Source: Tellurirhabdus rosea (lineage in GTDB: Bacteria > Bacteroidota > Bacteroidia > Cytophagales > Spirosomataceae). From it: DNA of 64,000 bases. The notes below the pieces were generated by a model. That model was not told the origin of the DNA and made no database searches. It saw nothing but the letters and a program-made list of their open reading frames with translations. Positions within the stretch are counted from its first letter, which is position 1. Every line of letters begins with the position of its first letter. The stretch lies in NCBI RefSeq assembly GCF_026278345.1, contig NZ_CP111085.1:1066001-1130000 (forward strand). The letters are read 5' to 3'. Position numbers and translations under genes: made by a program. Below, in pieces: positions 33,958 through 43,582 of this stretch.

Positions 33958-35007
33958 ATGGAAACACGCTCAACGTATGGGGATGATGAGTACGGACGCC
34001 GGAGCGCATCAGCGCTGACGTCTGTGAGGGAATGGGTGCCGTTGAAACGCATTTCCTGGGGAGCCGTTTTTGCCGGAGTGCTGGTGGCGGTTCTGGTGCA
34101 GCTGACCCTCAGCCTGCTGGGGCTCGGCATTGGCTTAAGCACGCTGGATGTAACGGAGGAGGCCAATCCGGCCGCCGGTCTCGGCATCGGTTCGGCCATC
34201 TGGTACGCCGTGCAGACGCTGGTGGCCCTTTTTATCGGCGGCTGGGTAGCCGGTCGGCTGGCTTCGGCTCCGCGCACGTTCGACAGCATCATCCACGGCA
34301 TCCTGACGTGGTGTCTGGTTACGCTGCTGACTTTTTATCTGCTGACGACGGTCGTCGGCCGCATCATTGGGGGCGTTTCGAGCCTCGTGGGCAATGCGTT
34401 CAACATTGTCGGTAATGCCGCCGGGGCCGGACTGGTCGCCGCGGCCCCGGCCATTCAGGACCAGATTCAAAACGCGGACATTGACCTTAGCCAGCTGAAA
34501 ACCGAAGCCAACGAACTGCTACGCCAGACGGGCAAGCCCGGCCTCCAGCCCGAAGCGCTGGAACGCAAGGCCGATCAGGCGGCCGGTCAGGCCCAGTCGT
34601 CGGCCGGAGCCGCCGCTCAGAATCCGCAGGCGGCCAACACGACCTTCGACAGCGCCATCGATCAGTTGTTCGGACAGGTTCGTGGCACGGCTCAGCAGGT
34701 GGATCGCGAAGCGGTCGTCAACGTGATTGTCGCCCGGACCGGCAAGAGTCGCGCCGAAGCGGGTCAGATTGCCGACAACTGGATTCGTACCTACAACCAG
34801 GGACGCCAGCAGGTGCAGCAGGCCACGCAACAGGCGAAAGTACAGGCTAAAGAAACCGCCGACAAAGCCGCCGACGCCACGTCAACGGCTTCCATCGCTG
34901 CCTTCTTCAGTCTGCTGATCGGAGCCGGTGCGGCCGGTTTTGGAGCCAAAAAAGGCGGCGACTCGAAGGACGATTACAACCGCCTCGACGAGCCGATTCA
35001 ATCGTAA
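33958..35007 (+). CDS. Membrane protein with TIGR04086/YrzE-like core and LEA-like C-terminal coil
   Basis: A 349-aa protein. Residues ~30-150 hold four hydrophobic segments (AVFAGVLVAVLVQLTLSLLGLG, WYAVQTLVALFIGGWVAGRL, CLVTLLTFYLLTTVVG, ISSLVGNAFNIVGNAAGAGLV in pattern), like YrzE/TIGR04086 proteins. Residues ~170-300 are alanine/glutamine-rich and helical (KADQAAGQAQSSAGAAAQ, QQVQQATQQAKVQAKETADKAADA), much like late-embryogenesis-abundant repeats. One more hydrophobic helix (~306-326) and a charged tail follow. Function unknown; a membrane-protective stress role is inferred. A palindrome starts at the stop. Confidence 0.72.
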   Translation: METRSTYGDDEYGRRSASALTSVREWVPLKRISWGAVFAGVLVAVLVQLTLSLLGLGIGLSTLDVTEEANPAAGLGIGSAIWYAVQTLVALFIGGWVAGRLASAPRTFDSIIHGILTWCLVTLLTFYLLTTVVGRIIGGVSSLVGNAFNIVGNAAGAGLVAAAPAIQDQIQNADIDLSQLKTEANELLRQTGKPGLQPEALERKADQAAGQAQSSAGAAAQNPQAANTTFDSAIDQLFGQVRGTAQQVDREAVVNVIVARTGKSRAEAGQIADNWIRTYNQGRQQVQQATQQAKVQAKETADKAADATSTASIAAFFSLLIGAGAAGFGAKKGGDSKDDYNRLDEPIQS

Positions 35008-35096
35008 AAAAAGTCGTAAGTGCAAAAGTCGTAAGCGGCTTCGCCAGTTTTAAATTGAGGCGAAGCCACTTGCGACTTTTGCACTTACGACTTTTT
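35008..35096. repeat. Direct-repeat palindrome between convergent genes
   Basis: The left arm 35008-35045 contains AAAAGTCGTAAG twice, then GGCTTCGCC. The right arm 35059-35096 is its complement with two G-T-type mismatches. Each arm is 38 nt with a 13-nt loop. It starts directly after the stop at 35007 and reaches the tsaD stop (35095). Confidence 0.85.
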
Positions 35097-36093
35097 AAAA
35101 CTCCATGCGGGGCAGCGGGCTTACTTCCTGAGACGTAAACTCGCCCCGGAGGTATTTGTAATGCGCCGCCATCGCAATCATGGCGGCATTGTCGGTGCAG
35201 TATTCGAAGGCGGGGATGTACACGTTCCAGCCTTCTTTTTCGCCCAGTTCGGTCAGGGCCTTGCGCAGGCCGGAATTGGCCGATACCCCGCCGGCCAGGG
35301 CAATTTCGCGGATGCCGGTCTCGCGGGCGGCGCGGCGCAGTTTGGTCAGCAGCATCTGCACCAGCGTATGCTGCACACTGGCGCAGATGTCCGGCAGGTT
35401 CTCTTCGATGAAGGCTGGATTGACCTTCGTCTGGTCCCGCAGGAAATATAGAATGGCCGTTTTGATGCCGCTGAACGAATAATCGAGTCCGGGCATTTCC
35501 GTCATTGGAAATTTGTACGCCAGCGGATTGCCCTCTTTGGCGTACCGGTCGATGAGCGGTCCGCCGGGATACGGCAGGTTGAGCAGTTTGGCCGTTTTGT
35601 CGAACGCCTCCCCTACGGCATCATCCTGCGTCTGTCCGATTATTTCCATCTCCAGGTGGTCGTTCACCCGGACGATCTGCGTATGTCCGCCGCTGACGGT
35701 GAGGCACAGAAACGGGAAGTCTGGCTTATTTTCTCCGATAAAATGCGCCAGCACGTGGGCCTGCATATGGTGCACTTCGATCAGTGGAACGTCCAGAGCC
35801 AGGGCCAGGGCTTTGGCAAAAGAAGCGCCGACGAGCAAAGCGCCCAACAGGCCCGGCCCCCGGGTAAAAGCGACGGCTTTCAGCTCTTTTTTTTGTACAT
35901 TTGCCTGTTTTAAGGCCTGTTCGACCACCGGCACGATATGCTGCTGATGGGCCCGGGAAGCCAGTTCGGGGACTACGCCGCCGTACTGCTGGTGGACCAG
36001 TTGGGTTGCTACAATATTGGATTCGATTTTGCCGTGAGCGCAGACCGACGCCGAGGTTTCATCGCAGGAAGATTCAATTGCTAAAATTACCAT
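35095..36093 (-). CDS. tsaD: tRNA N6-adenosine threonylcarbamoyltransferase
   Basis: A 332-aa Kae1/YgjD enzyme that transfers threonylcarbamoyl to A37 of ANN-decoding tRNAs, working with TsaB, TsaE and TsaC. It begins VILAIESSCDETSASV. The metal-binding HHMQAHVLAHF has the two conserved His, and FLCLTVSGGHTQIV, DDAVGEAFDKTAKLLNLPYPGGP, SGIKTAIL and ALAGGVSANSGLRKAL follow in the canonical order. Length is normal. It is divergent from tamB; a CAAATTTA (minus strand TAAATTTG) is only 5 bases upstream, which could give a nearly leaderless message. Confidence 0.97.
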   Translation of the reverse strand: MVILAIESSCDETSASVCAHGKIESNIVATQLVHQQYGGVVPELASRAHQQHIVPVVEQALKQANVQKKELKAVAFTRGPGLLGALLVGASFAKALALALDVPLIEVHHMQAHVLAHFIGENKPDFPFLCLTVSGGHTQIVRVNDHLEMEIIGQTQDDAVGEAFDKTAKLLNLPYPGGPLIDRYAKEGNPLAYKFPMTEMPGLDYSFSGIKTAILYFLRDQTKVNPAFIEENLPDICASVQHTLVQMLLTKLRRAARETGIREIALAGGVSANSGLRKALTELGEKEGWNVYIPAFEYCTDNAAMIAMAAHYKYLRGEFTSQEVSPLPRMEF

Positions 36094-36248
36094 TTAACAA
36101 ATTTAACGCTCAATAAGTAAGGAATCAGGAATAATGACCAGAAATTGCAGTTATTCGGTATAAATCCGTCTGCTATTGTATATTTCAAATAAAAGTTAAA
36201 CGTTACTCCCATAATCGCGTCTAAAGCCCGACCCCAAATCGATTAATC

Positions 36249-36279
36249 GTTCATTATTCATTTTTCGTTATTCATTCAT
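36249..36279 (+). repeat. Single-arm heptad-like repeat before tamB
   Basis: GTTCATTATTCATTTTTC and GTTATTCATTCATA are ATTCATT-type units just before the tamB start, without a complementary second arm. It may be a decayed or half copy of the palindromes. The rest of the 188-bp tsaD-tamB divergent space is AT-rich with no other clear signal. Confidence 0.4.
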
Positions 36280-36281
36280 AA

Positions 36282-39200
36282 ATGCGCTCATTCTTCACCA
36301 TACTTCTGAAAACCCTGCTCTACACGGTCCTCGTGCTGGTGCTGGTCCTCGGAAGTCTGGTAATTGGGCTGCAAATGCCGTCGGTGCAGACAAAGATCGT
36401 CCAGTACGCGGCCAAAAAAATCTCGGCCAAACTGCAGTTTCCGGTCGATGTCCGGAAGGTCGCCATTCGCTGGTTCGATACGGTCAGTCTGGAAGGTGTC
36501 AGCATCCGCAACCGGGACCTGAATCCGATGGTCGATGTGGGGCGGATTGAAGTGAATTTCGACCTCAAAAACCTGATCGATAGTTCGGCCACCAACATTC
36601 ACCTCGATGAAGTCCTGCTCTACCGGCCCGACGTGAAGCTGGTCAAAAGTGCCAAAACGGGGGATCTGAACTTCGACGACTTCCTCGCCCGCATCAACGA
36701 ACTGCTGCGCGACACCACCAAACCTTCCATTCCGAACCAGAACATTCCGTTCACCATCGGCAAGGCCACCCTCATCGACGGCAAACTTTCGTACGACGAC
36801 AACCGGACGGGCCGCATGCGGGGGCGGCGGGTCTTTGATTACAACCACTTCACGGTCAACAACCTGAATGCCGGACTCCGGGACTTTCTGCTCCTGGGCG
36901 ATACCATCCGGATGGACATCAACCGCCTGAAAGGGGTGGACAAAAAAGCGCAGCTGAAGATCAACCGGCTGGATACGCGCTTCCTTTACTGCGCCAAACA
37001 GATGCGGCTCGACGAACTGTACGCCAGCATCAACGGCTCGACGGTCCGCAACCGGATCATTTTTGACTACAACAGTTTTTCGGAGTTCGGCGCCTTCAAC
37101 GACAAGGTCGTCATGCGCATCAACCTGCGGAACGCTACCATCCGGGCGCAGGATCTGGTGCCGTTTACGGATTATTTCGAGAAAAATTACGACGTCGCCC
37201 GGGCGACGCTGGACTATGCCGGGACGGTCCGGAATTTTCGGACCACCAAAGCGGACATTCGTTTCGGCCGGAACAGTCGGCTCGTCGGCGATCTGGCGTT
37301 TAAGGGCCTCCCGAGCACGGACCCGCTGGTCGATTTCCGGTTTGGCCCGTCGTCGGTCCAGCTTTCGGACCTCAGGCCCTACTACTCGGACCCGGCTTTT
37401 GACCGGATGATGGGCAAGTTGCAGGAACTGCGCTTCAACGCGACGTTTGCCGGGCGCTTCCTGGATTTCCGCACCGTGGGAACGTTCAATACGGCGCTGG
37501 GCGGCGTGGCCGGGGATTTTGCCCTGAAGATGGACGGCGACAACGGCACCACCTACCGCGGCAACCTGCGCGTTTCGAATTTCGACGCGGGAACCCTTTT
37601 CGACCAGTCGGAGCAGGTGCAGCGGGTAGACGGCACGGCCCGCTTCAACGGCCGCGGGCTGGCCATCAACACGGCCCAGCTCGACATCGACGCCCGCATT
37701 AATCGCCTCGGCTTCCGGCAGTACAATTACCGGAACCTCATCGTGCGGGGCAATCTGCAACAGAAATACTTCGACGGGCAGATCAGCGTCCGGGATACCA
37801 ACCTGAATGTGAACCTGGACGGAGAATTCAACCTGCGGGGGCAGAAAAACTTCTTCGACCTGCGCGGCATCGTGCGCCGGGCTGACCTGCTGGCGCTCAA
37901 CCTCTCCGGCGATTCGCTGGTCATTCACTCCGACCTGAACGCGCAGCTGACCGGCAACCGGCTCGACGAACTGGTCGGTTCGGCCCGTTTTTACAACAGC
38001 TACCTGACGCTGGGCCGCCGCAGCCTCGTGCTGGACACGCTCGTAATGCATTCCGAACTGGAAGGCCGGGAACGTTCGCTGACCATTGAATCGGACATCA
38101 TGCGGGGCACGCTGCTGGGCAATTACCAGATTACGCAGGCCATTGACGACATTCAGCGGCTGGCGCAGGAATACCGGCTCAATTTTGCCGGGGACGCCGC
38201 CGGCATGGCCGCTTATTACCGCCGCAAACGCCCGTCTACCGGCGCCCCTTACAGCATCGATTACGCCCTGCTGCTGAAGAATATGCAGCCGCTGACGGCT
38301 TTTCTGGCCCCGAGCCTGTACATCTCCCCGAACACGCAGCTATTCGGCCGGTTCACCATCGACCGGACTTCGCTGATTTCGGTCAATGGCTTTGTGGACA
38401 CCCTGCGCATCGGCGATTATTCGTTCTACAAAAGTTCGCTCGACTTGACGACTTCCAAGTTTGTCAATTCGCCGGAAGTTATTGCCGCGCTGATTCTGAA
38501 CTCCAAACGGCAACAACTCGGCGGCCTGGCTCCGACCGAACAGCTCGATGCGGAAGCATCCTGGGACATCAATCACATTGATTTTACGAGCAGTCTCAAA
38601 CAAGTCAACAGCACCAACCGCGCGAACCTGAACGGCTCCCTGACGTTCAAAGGGGATGCCATGGACATCGAACTACGCAACTCCCGGTTCCGCCTGCTGG
38701 ACAGCCTGTGGCGCGTCGCTCCCGACAACCTGATCCGTGTGGTCGGCAACGACGTAACCATCCGGAACCTGAGCCTCTCCAACCATAGCCAGCTCATTGC
38801 CGCCAACGGAAGGGTCTCGTCGGACACCTCGCAGGTGCTGAAAGTTGAGGCCCGCAATTTCCTGCTGCAATCGCTGAATCCGGTTCTGAACACGAGCATT
38901 TCGGGCACCGCCAACGGTGAAGCTTCCCTGCGCGACCTGTACGGCTTAAAACTGTTCGACGGCTCGCTGCAGATCGACTCCCTGAAATACCAGAATTACC
39001 TCATCGGCAACCTCTTCAACCGCAGTACCCTTGACCCTTCGCGGGGCGTGCTGATCGACACCCGGGTGAGCCGTGACCGCCGCGACGTGCTGACCGTTAC
39101 GGGCGCGTACGACCCCGGCCAGTCCGCCGAAAGTCCGCTCGACCTGAAAGCGCGGCTGAACGGGGCCAGTCTGCGGCTGCTTGAGCCGTTTGCCAAAGGC

Positions 39201-40928
39201 TATATTTCGAACCTGAACGGAACCGCTACGGGCACCGTGGACGTGACCGGCAACCTCAACAGCCCGGAACTGAAAGGAACCGTTGACGTAAAAGACGGGC
39301 GGCTGCGGATCGATTACCTGAAGGCCGACATGACGTTTGCCGACAAGATTTATTTCGAGGAAAACGAAATCCGGACCCAGCGCATGGTGCTGACCGACCC
39401 GGAAGGCAACAAGGCAACGCTGCGCGGCGGGGTCTTCTTCCCCGATTACCGCTACTTTGTGCTCGACCTGACGGCCGACATGAACAATTTCCGGATTCTG
39501 AACACGACGGCCAAGGACAACGACCTGTTTTACGGCACCGCCGTGGCGACCGGAAAAGTCAACCTCTACGGCCCGATTGACAACCTTAACATCCGCGCCG
39601 ATGTGGCCAGCAATCGCGGCACGCGCATCTTCATTCCACTCGACCAGGCCGCCACCGTCACGGACGAAGACGTAATCCGTTTCATCAACACCAAGCCCAG
39701 CGCGGCCACCCCCAATGTAACCGCCCGTACTTCCCCCGGCGTGGCGACACCCGGCGTCACGACGCCGCCAAACGAACCGCAGGTTGATCTGTCGGGCATC
39801 AACATGGATTTCAACCTGAGCATCACGCCGGATGCCTACTGCGAAATTCAGCTGGACCGGCAGACCGGCGACATCATCAAGGCCAACGGCAGCGGCCAGA
39901 TTGCGATGCGGATCGACACCAAAGGCGACTTCACGATGACGGGGACGTACGAAATTCAGCGGGGGGAATACACCTTTACGTTCGAGAACGTCATCAACAA
40001 GAAGTTCCAGATGCTGCCCGACAGCCGCATTACCTGGACCGGCGACCCGTACGAAGCGATGGTGGACGTGAAGACGGCTTACACGCAGTACGCCTCGCTC
40101 CGTCCGCTTTTTCAGGGCTCGACCAGTCAGCTGAACGCCGTTGACCAGAACCGCCGCTACCCCGTGGACCTGCTCATCGACCTGAAAGGCCGCCTGCTGA
40201 AGCCCGAAATCACCTACGATCTGAAGGTCAGGGAATACCCGCAGCTGCCGGAGTTCCGCCAGCAGGTAACGGCCTTTGAATCCCGCATCAAGAGCAACGA
40301 TCAGGAACTGGGCCGACAGGTCAGCAGCATTCTCCTTTTCAGCCAGTTACTTCCTCCGGACGGCGGATTTTTCGATCCGAACGCCTCGGGCGGCGGCATC
40401 GGTGTGGGGGTAACCAACAGCCTGAGCGAACTGCTGTCCAACCAGCTTAGCCGACTGGCTTCTACCATCAACAAGAACCTGGATGTGGGCCTGTCGCTCA
40501 ATGGCCTGGGGCTGGATCAGAATATGGTCAACAACCTGCAGGTCCGGCTGTCGTACCGCTTCAACGACCGCTTCCGCATCAGCCGCGACGGTGGTTTTAC
40601 CTACGGAAACAACCAGACCAACACGGCCAGTCTGCTCGGCGAATGGACACTTGAATACTGGGTAACGCAGGACGGGCGGCTGAAGCTGAAAATGTACAAC
40701 CGCAACCAGATGAACCTGCTCGGGTCGATTGTTTCGACCGGCGTGGGGACCTTCACCACGGGCGGCGGCATGAGCGTGCAGTACACCCGTTCGTTCAACA
40801 CCCTGTTTGGGAAGCCCGCGGAAAAACCAAACCCCGGACTGCGGCCGGTACAACCCGACGAGAAAACCATTCCGGCGGTTGTGCCTACGGGTACGACGAC
40901 CGCTTCTTCCATCGATCCAGACCGGTAA
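36282..40928 (+). CDS. tamB: TamB-domain translocation and assembly module protein
   Basis: A 1548-aa AsmA/TamB-like bridge protein. One N-terminal membrane helix (~10-32) is followed by a very long beta-helical groove of repeated short strands, and the C-terminal ~400 residues match the TamB domain (DUF490): NIMPL-like TYEIQRGEYTFTFENVINKKFQM, DPYEAMVDVKTAYTQYASLRPL, PVDLLIDLKGRLLKPEITYDLKVREYP and NKNLDVGLSLNGLGLDQNMVNNLQVRLSYRFNDRF in pattern. Such proteins span the periplasm and move phospholipid or assist barrel assembly with TamA/BamA. No TamA gene is adjacent. Its last codons and stop form the left arm of a perfect 25-bp palindrome. Confidence 0.93.
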   Translation: MRSFFTILLKTLLYTVLVLVLVLGSLVIGLQMPSVQTKIVQYAAKKISAKLQFPVDVRKVAIRWFDTVSLEGVSIRNRDLNPMVDVGRIEVNFDLKNLIDSSATNIHLDEVLLYRPDVKLVKSAKTGDLNFDDFLARINELLRDTTKPSIPNQNIPFTIGKATLIDGKLSYDDNRTGRMRGRRVFDYNHFTVNNLNAGLRDFLLLGDTIRMDINRLKGVDKKAQLKINRLDTRFLYCAKQMRLDELYASINGSTVRNRIIFDYNSFSEFGAFNDKVVMRINLRNATIRAQDLVPFTDYFEKNYDVARATLDYAGTVRNFRTTKADIRFGRNSRLVGDLAFKGLPSTDPLVDFRFGPSSVQLSDLRPYYSDPAFDRMMGKLQELRFNATFAGRFLDFRTVGTFNTALGGVAGDFALKMDGDNGTTYRGNLRVSNFDAGTLFDQSEQVQRVDGTARFNGRGLAINTAQLDIDARINRLGFRQYNYRNLIVRGNLQQKYFDGQISVRDTNLNVNLDGEFNLRGQKNFFDLRGIVRRADLLALNLSGDSLVIHSDLNAQLTGNRLDELVGSARFYNSYLTLGRRSLVLDTLVMHSELEGRERSLTIESDIMRGTLLGNYQITQAIDDIQRLAQEYRLNFAGDAAGMAAYYRRKRPSTGAPYSIDYALLLKNMQPLTAFLAPSLYISPNTQLFGRFTIDRTSLISVNGFVDTLRIGDYSFYKSSLDLTTSKFVNSPEVIAALILNSKRQQLGGLAPTEQLDAEASWDINHIDFTSSLKQVNSTNRANLNGSLTFKGDAMDIELRNSRFRLLDSLWRVAPDNLIRVVGNDVTIRNLSLSNHSQLIAANGRVSSDTSQVLKVEARNFLLQSLNPVLNTSISGTANGEASLRDLYGLKLFDGSLQIDSLKYQNYLIGNLFNRSTLDPSRGVLIDTRVSRDRRDVLTVTGAYDPGQSAESPLDLKARLNGASLRLLEPFAKGYISNLNGTATGTVDVTGNLNSPELKGTVDVKDGRLRIDYLKADMTFADKIYFEENEIRTQRMVLTDPEGNKATLRGGVFFPDYRYFVLDLTADMNNFRILNTTAKDNDLFYGTAVATGKVNLYGPIDNLNIRADVASNRGTRIFIPLDQAATVTDEDVIRFINTKPSAATPNVTARTSPGVATPGVTTPPNEPQVDLSGINMDFNLSITPDAYCEIQLDRQTGDIIKANGSGQIAMRIDTKGDFTMTGTYEIQRGEYTFTFENVINKKFQMLPDSRITWTGDPYEAMVDVKTAYTQYASLRPLFQGSTSQLNAVDQNRRYPVDLLIDLKGRLLKPEITYDLKVREYPQLPEFRQQVTAFESRIKSNDQELGRQVSSILLFSQLLPPDGGFFDPNASGGGIGVGVTNSLSELLSNQLSRLASTINKNLDVGLSLNGLGLDQNMVNNLQVRLSYRFNDRFRISRDGGFTYGNNQTNTASLLGEWTLEYWVTQDGRLKLKMYNRNQMNLLGSIVSTGVGTFTTGGGMSVQYTRSFNTLFGKPAEKPNPGLRPVQPDEKTIPAVVPTGTTTASSIDPDR

Positions 40929-40973
40929 AAAGAAATGGCATATCTCGGAGATATGCCATTTCTTTTTACCGGT
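40921..40973. terminator. 25-bp perfect inverted repeat overlapping the tamB stop
   Basis: Arms 40921-40945 and 40949-40973 surround a CGG loop. The left arm includes the last tamB codons and TAA. The inner 15 bp AGAAATGGCATATCT differ from the palindrome at 31947-32011 by one base, and the partner arm carries the matching change. Followed by a short T/A-rich stretch. Confidence 0.82.
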
Positions 40974-41051
40974 TAAATAAGAATTCCGGTTTCCTGAACC
41001 AACGCCCCGCCTGGCTGCGTTACCCCGCCGAACATCCTTACCACACAATTT

Positions 41052-41918
41052 ATGCAAACACAATCCCGTCCGGCCACCGCTGCCGGCACGATTACGCTCG
41101 GCGACATGACCGTCAATCGCATGGGGTACGGTGCCATGCGCATCACCGGCAACGGCATCTGGGGACCGCCCAAAGACAAAGCCGAAGCCATCCGCGTTCT
41201 GAAACGTTCAGTAGACCTCGGCATCAACTTCATTGACACCGCCGACTCGTACGGACCACACATTTCGGAAGAGCTGATCGCCGAAGCCCTTCATCCCTAC
41301 CCTTCCGACCTGATCATTGGCACCAAAGGCGGTCTGCTCCGCACCGGCCCGAACCAGTGGCCGGTCGATTCGAGCCCGAAGCATTTGCAGGAAGCCCTGG
41401 AAGGCAGCCTTCGCCGCCTGAAGCTCGACCGGATCGACCTCTACCAGCTCCACCGCTTCGACTCCAAGGTTCCGGCGGATGAAACATTGGGCTTTCTGAA
41501 AGAAATGCAGCAGAAAGGTCTGATCCGCCACCTGGGTGTTTCGGAGGTGGACGAACAGCAGTTGCAGCAGGCGCAGCAGTATTTTGAGGTGGTTTCGGTG
41601 CAGAACCGCTACAATCTCCTGGACCGGGTCTGGGAAGGCGTTCTGGACATCTGCGAACAGCAGAACATCGCGTTTCTGCCCTGGTATCCGCTTTCGGCGG
41701 GGGTGCTGGAAAACGAAACGTTACAGGGCATCGCCCAGACGCACAACGCCACCGTTCACCAGATTGCGCTGGCGTGGCTGCTCCAGCACTCGCCTGTAAT
41801 GCTGCCGATTCCGGGCACCTCGACTGTGAGTCACCTGGAGGAAAATACGGCCTCGGCCACCATCAAGCTTTCGGAGGAGGAAATGCAGGCCATTGAATCC
41901 ATTAAGAACCAGTTGTGA
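41052..41918 (+). CDS. Aldo/keto reductase
   Basis: A 288-aa NADPH-dependent (beta/alpha)8 oxidoreductase. Seen: MGYGAMRITGNGIWGPP, SVDLGINFIDTADSYGPHISEELIAEAL (catalytic Asp and Tyr), IGTKGGLLRTGPNQW (Lys), RIDLYQLHRFDSKVP (His), LGVSEVDEQQL, SVQNRYNLLDR and the C-terminal LPIPGTSTVSHLEENTAS cofactor site. It belongs to the YajO/YdbC-like group; the substrate is unknown. It lies alone between tamB and a convergent lipoprotein gene. A palindrome starts five bases after the stop. Confidence 0.93.
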   Translation: MQTQSRPATAAGTITLGDMTVNRMGYGAMRITGNGIWGPPKDKAEAIRVLKRSVDLGINFIDTADSYGPHISEELIAEALHPYPSDLIIGTKGGLLRTGPNQWPVDSSPKHLQEALEGSLRRLKLDRIDLYQLHRFDSKVPADETLGFLKEMQQKGLIRHLGVSEVDEQQLQQAQQYFEVVSVQNRYNLLDRVWEGVLDICEQQNIAFLPWYPLSAGVLENETLQGIAQTHNATVHQIALAWLLQHSPVMLPIPGTSTVSHLEENTASATIKLSEEEMQAIESIKNQL

Positions 41919-41922
41919 ATTA

Positions 41923-42019
41923 GTTTAGGGTTTAAAGTTTAGGGCTTATGGTTTATAGTTGCTCCGCAGGCTCCAGATTCGGCGAAGCAACTATAAACCA
42001 TAAACCCTAAACTTTAAAC
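41923..42019. repeat. Heptad-armed palindrome between convergent stops
   Basis: Left units GTTTAGG, GTTTAAA, GTTTAGG, GCTTATG, GTTTATA, then GTTGCTCCGC. The right arm reversed: GTTTAAA, GTTTAGG, GTTTATG, GTTTATA, GTTGCTTCGCC. It is five bases from the reductase stop (41918) and six bases from the lipoprotein stop (42026). Confidence 0.85.
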
Positions 42020-42025
42020 AGATTT

Positions 42026-43060
42026 TCATTCAGCCGTTAACTTACTAATGGTATGGCTTCCCGGTTCGGTGAAATAGATATTGCTTTTTGAATCGACCGC
42101 CACGTCGTTCAGCGCATCAATGCCGTATTTTCCTTTGTACAGTGTCGTAACGACGCCTTTGGGCGATACTAGCCGGATGCTGCTGTTGACCACATCCGCC
42201 ACAATCAGATACCCTTTCGGCGTAGACCAGATGCCCGTCGGCAGGCTGAACGATGCGGCCTTACCCGTGCCGTCGCTGCCGCCTGCCGCCCCGCTGCCGG
42301 CGAAGATTTTCACCTGGCCGTCGGGCGTAACCTGCCGGATGGTATTGCCAAAATCTTCGCTGATGTAGACGTTTTTGGCCGCGTCCGCGGCAATCCGGGT
42401 CGGGTAGTACAGCGTCGCTTTGTCCACGCTGCCATCCAGATAGCCGCTTTTGTTGGCAATGCCTGCAAAGGTGGTCACAGTACCGTCCAGTTTGATCTTG
42501 CGGATGACGTGGTTGAACTTGTCGGCCACCAGCAAATCCTCGCCAAAAAGAGCAATGCCGCTGAGCGTCCGGAACCGGGCCTTCTCGCCCACATCGTCCT
42601 TGTATCCGTCGGGGCTGGTGCCGGTGATTGTTCCGCACAACGTGGTCTTGACGCCGTCCTTGCTGATTTTGGCGACGCTGGTGTACTCGGCCAGGTAGAT
42701 GGTTCCGTCTTTGGCCACCACCAGACTTCCGCTCTGTGAATTGATGTCCACTTTCTTGCCGGCGCTGGTTTTCAGCGTACTGACGACGCCCTGTTTGCTT
42801 ATAACCCGGATGGCGTAATTGCCTTTGTCGAGGACGTACAGGTTATCCTGGGCATCCAGAGCGAGCGCGGTTGGTTTGTTGAATCGAGCTTCGGCCAGGT
42901 TCCCATCGACGCCACCGGACTGCCCGCCGGTCAATTTGCTGTACGTATACTTGTATTGGTCAGGCTCTTTGACGGGTGCGACATCCGATGATTTACAGGA
43001 CGCCAGCAAGGCTCCCGCACACGCAAACAGGGCGAATCCTGCCTTTTTGTATTGATACAT
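42026..43060 (-). CDS. NHL-repeat beta-propeller lipoprotein
   Basis: A 344-aa exported lipoprotein: the signal peptide ends ALLASC, giving a lipidated Cys near 22. The rest is five to six propeller blades with NHL-type units such as FNKPTALALDAQDNLYVLDKGNYAIRVISKQG, LFGEDLLVADKFNHVIRKIKLDG and YYPTRIAADAAKNVYISEDFGNTIRQVTPDG in pattern. Such proteins bind ligands or polymers at the cell surface; no enzyme residues are identifiable. A minus-7 box lies 23 bases upstream, so it is a single-gene unit. Confidence 0.87.
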   Translation of the reverse strand: MYQYKKAGFALFACAGALLASCKSSDVAPVKEPDQYKYTYSKLTGGQSGGVDGNLAEARFNKPTALALDAQDNLYVLDKGNYAIRVISKQGVVSTLKTSAGKKVDINSQSGSLVVAKDGTIYLAEYTSVAKISKDGVKTTLCGTITGTSPDGYKDDVGEKARFRTLSGIALFGEDLLVADKFNHVIRKIKLDGTVTTFAGIANKSGYLDGSVDKATLYYPTRIAADAAKNVYISEDFGNTIRQVTPDGQVKIFAGSGAAGGSDGTGKAASFSLPTGIWSTPKGYLIVADVVNSSIRLVSPKGVVTTLYKGKYGIDALNDVAVDSKSNIYFTEPGSHTISKLTAE

Positions 43061-43082
43061 GATACTATTTTAAGGTTTACAT

Positions 43083-43090
43083 CAAATATA
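43083..43090 (-). promoter_or_regulatory. Minus-7 box of the NHL lipoprotein gene
   Basis: TATATTTG on the minus strand, a perfect TAnnTTTG match, 23 bases before the ATG at 43060. Confidence 0.6.
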
Positions 43091-43255
43091 AACTTCCCGC
43101 CGTCAATTTTCCGCAATTGATTTAGTGAAAGGAGAATGGAATCCGGAAAACGGCGGACTTCTGCGGACTTTGGCCGCCCGTTGTTCAAAATGTTTCCCGC
43201 CAGACAGACTTCAAAAACTTTCCGCCGTTTGCCCGGTTTAAGCAATCAAATCACT

Positions 43256-43567
43256 ATGCTCAGCGCAAACACTATGGAAAACCGAAACGGCAGCATCATG
43301 CAGAATGATGACATCATGAGCACCAACGGACAGTTGGCCTCGGACCTGGATTTTTCGACTACGGCGGCCGCTCGCAACATGGAATCATCCGACGACGATG
43401 CTGATTACCCCGGCCGAATGAGTACCGGCGGCTATGGCGGCTCCGAAAACATGGATGACGATCTGGAAGACGACGCAGTTCTGGACGACGAAGACGCCCT
43501 CGATGATGAAGACGACACTCTTGCTGAAGACGAAGATCTCGCGAATGAAGACGACGATACGGTTTAA
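43256..43567 (+). CDS. Small highly acidic protein
   Basis: About 103 aa (97 if the ATG at 43274 is used). The C-terminal ~45 residues are almost entirely Asp/Glu with a few Leu and Ala (DDDLEDDAVLDDEDALDD and following), giving a very low predicted pI. There is no membrane or folded-domain signature. The frame extends upstream to 43136, but that part is basic and unlike the rest. It lies 15 bases before a 54-aa acidic ORF, probably in one transcript. No family recognised; composition is like the disordered acidic proteins at 19121-20241. Confidence 0.6.
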   Translation: MLSANTMENRNGSIMQNDDIMSTNGQLASDLDFSTTAAARNMESSDDDADYPGRMSTGGYGGSENMDDDLEDDAVLDDEDALDDEDDTLAEDEDLANEDDDTV

Positions 43568-43582
43568 CTTAACACCACACGC

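Noticed and set aside
36098-36105. Minus-7 box TAAATTTG for tsaD
   Set aside because: It lies only five bases before the start codon, implying a leaderless message; too uncertain to list as a feature.
36288-38051. 587-aa minus-strand frame opposite tamB
   Set aside because: Antisense to the N-terminal part of tamB, Val/Arg/Glu-rich with no motif; a shadow frame.
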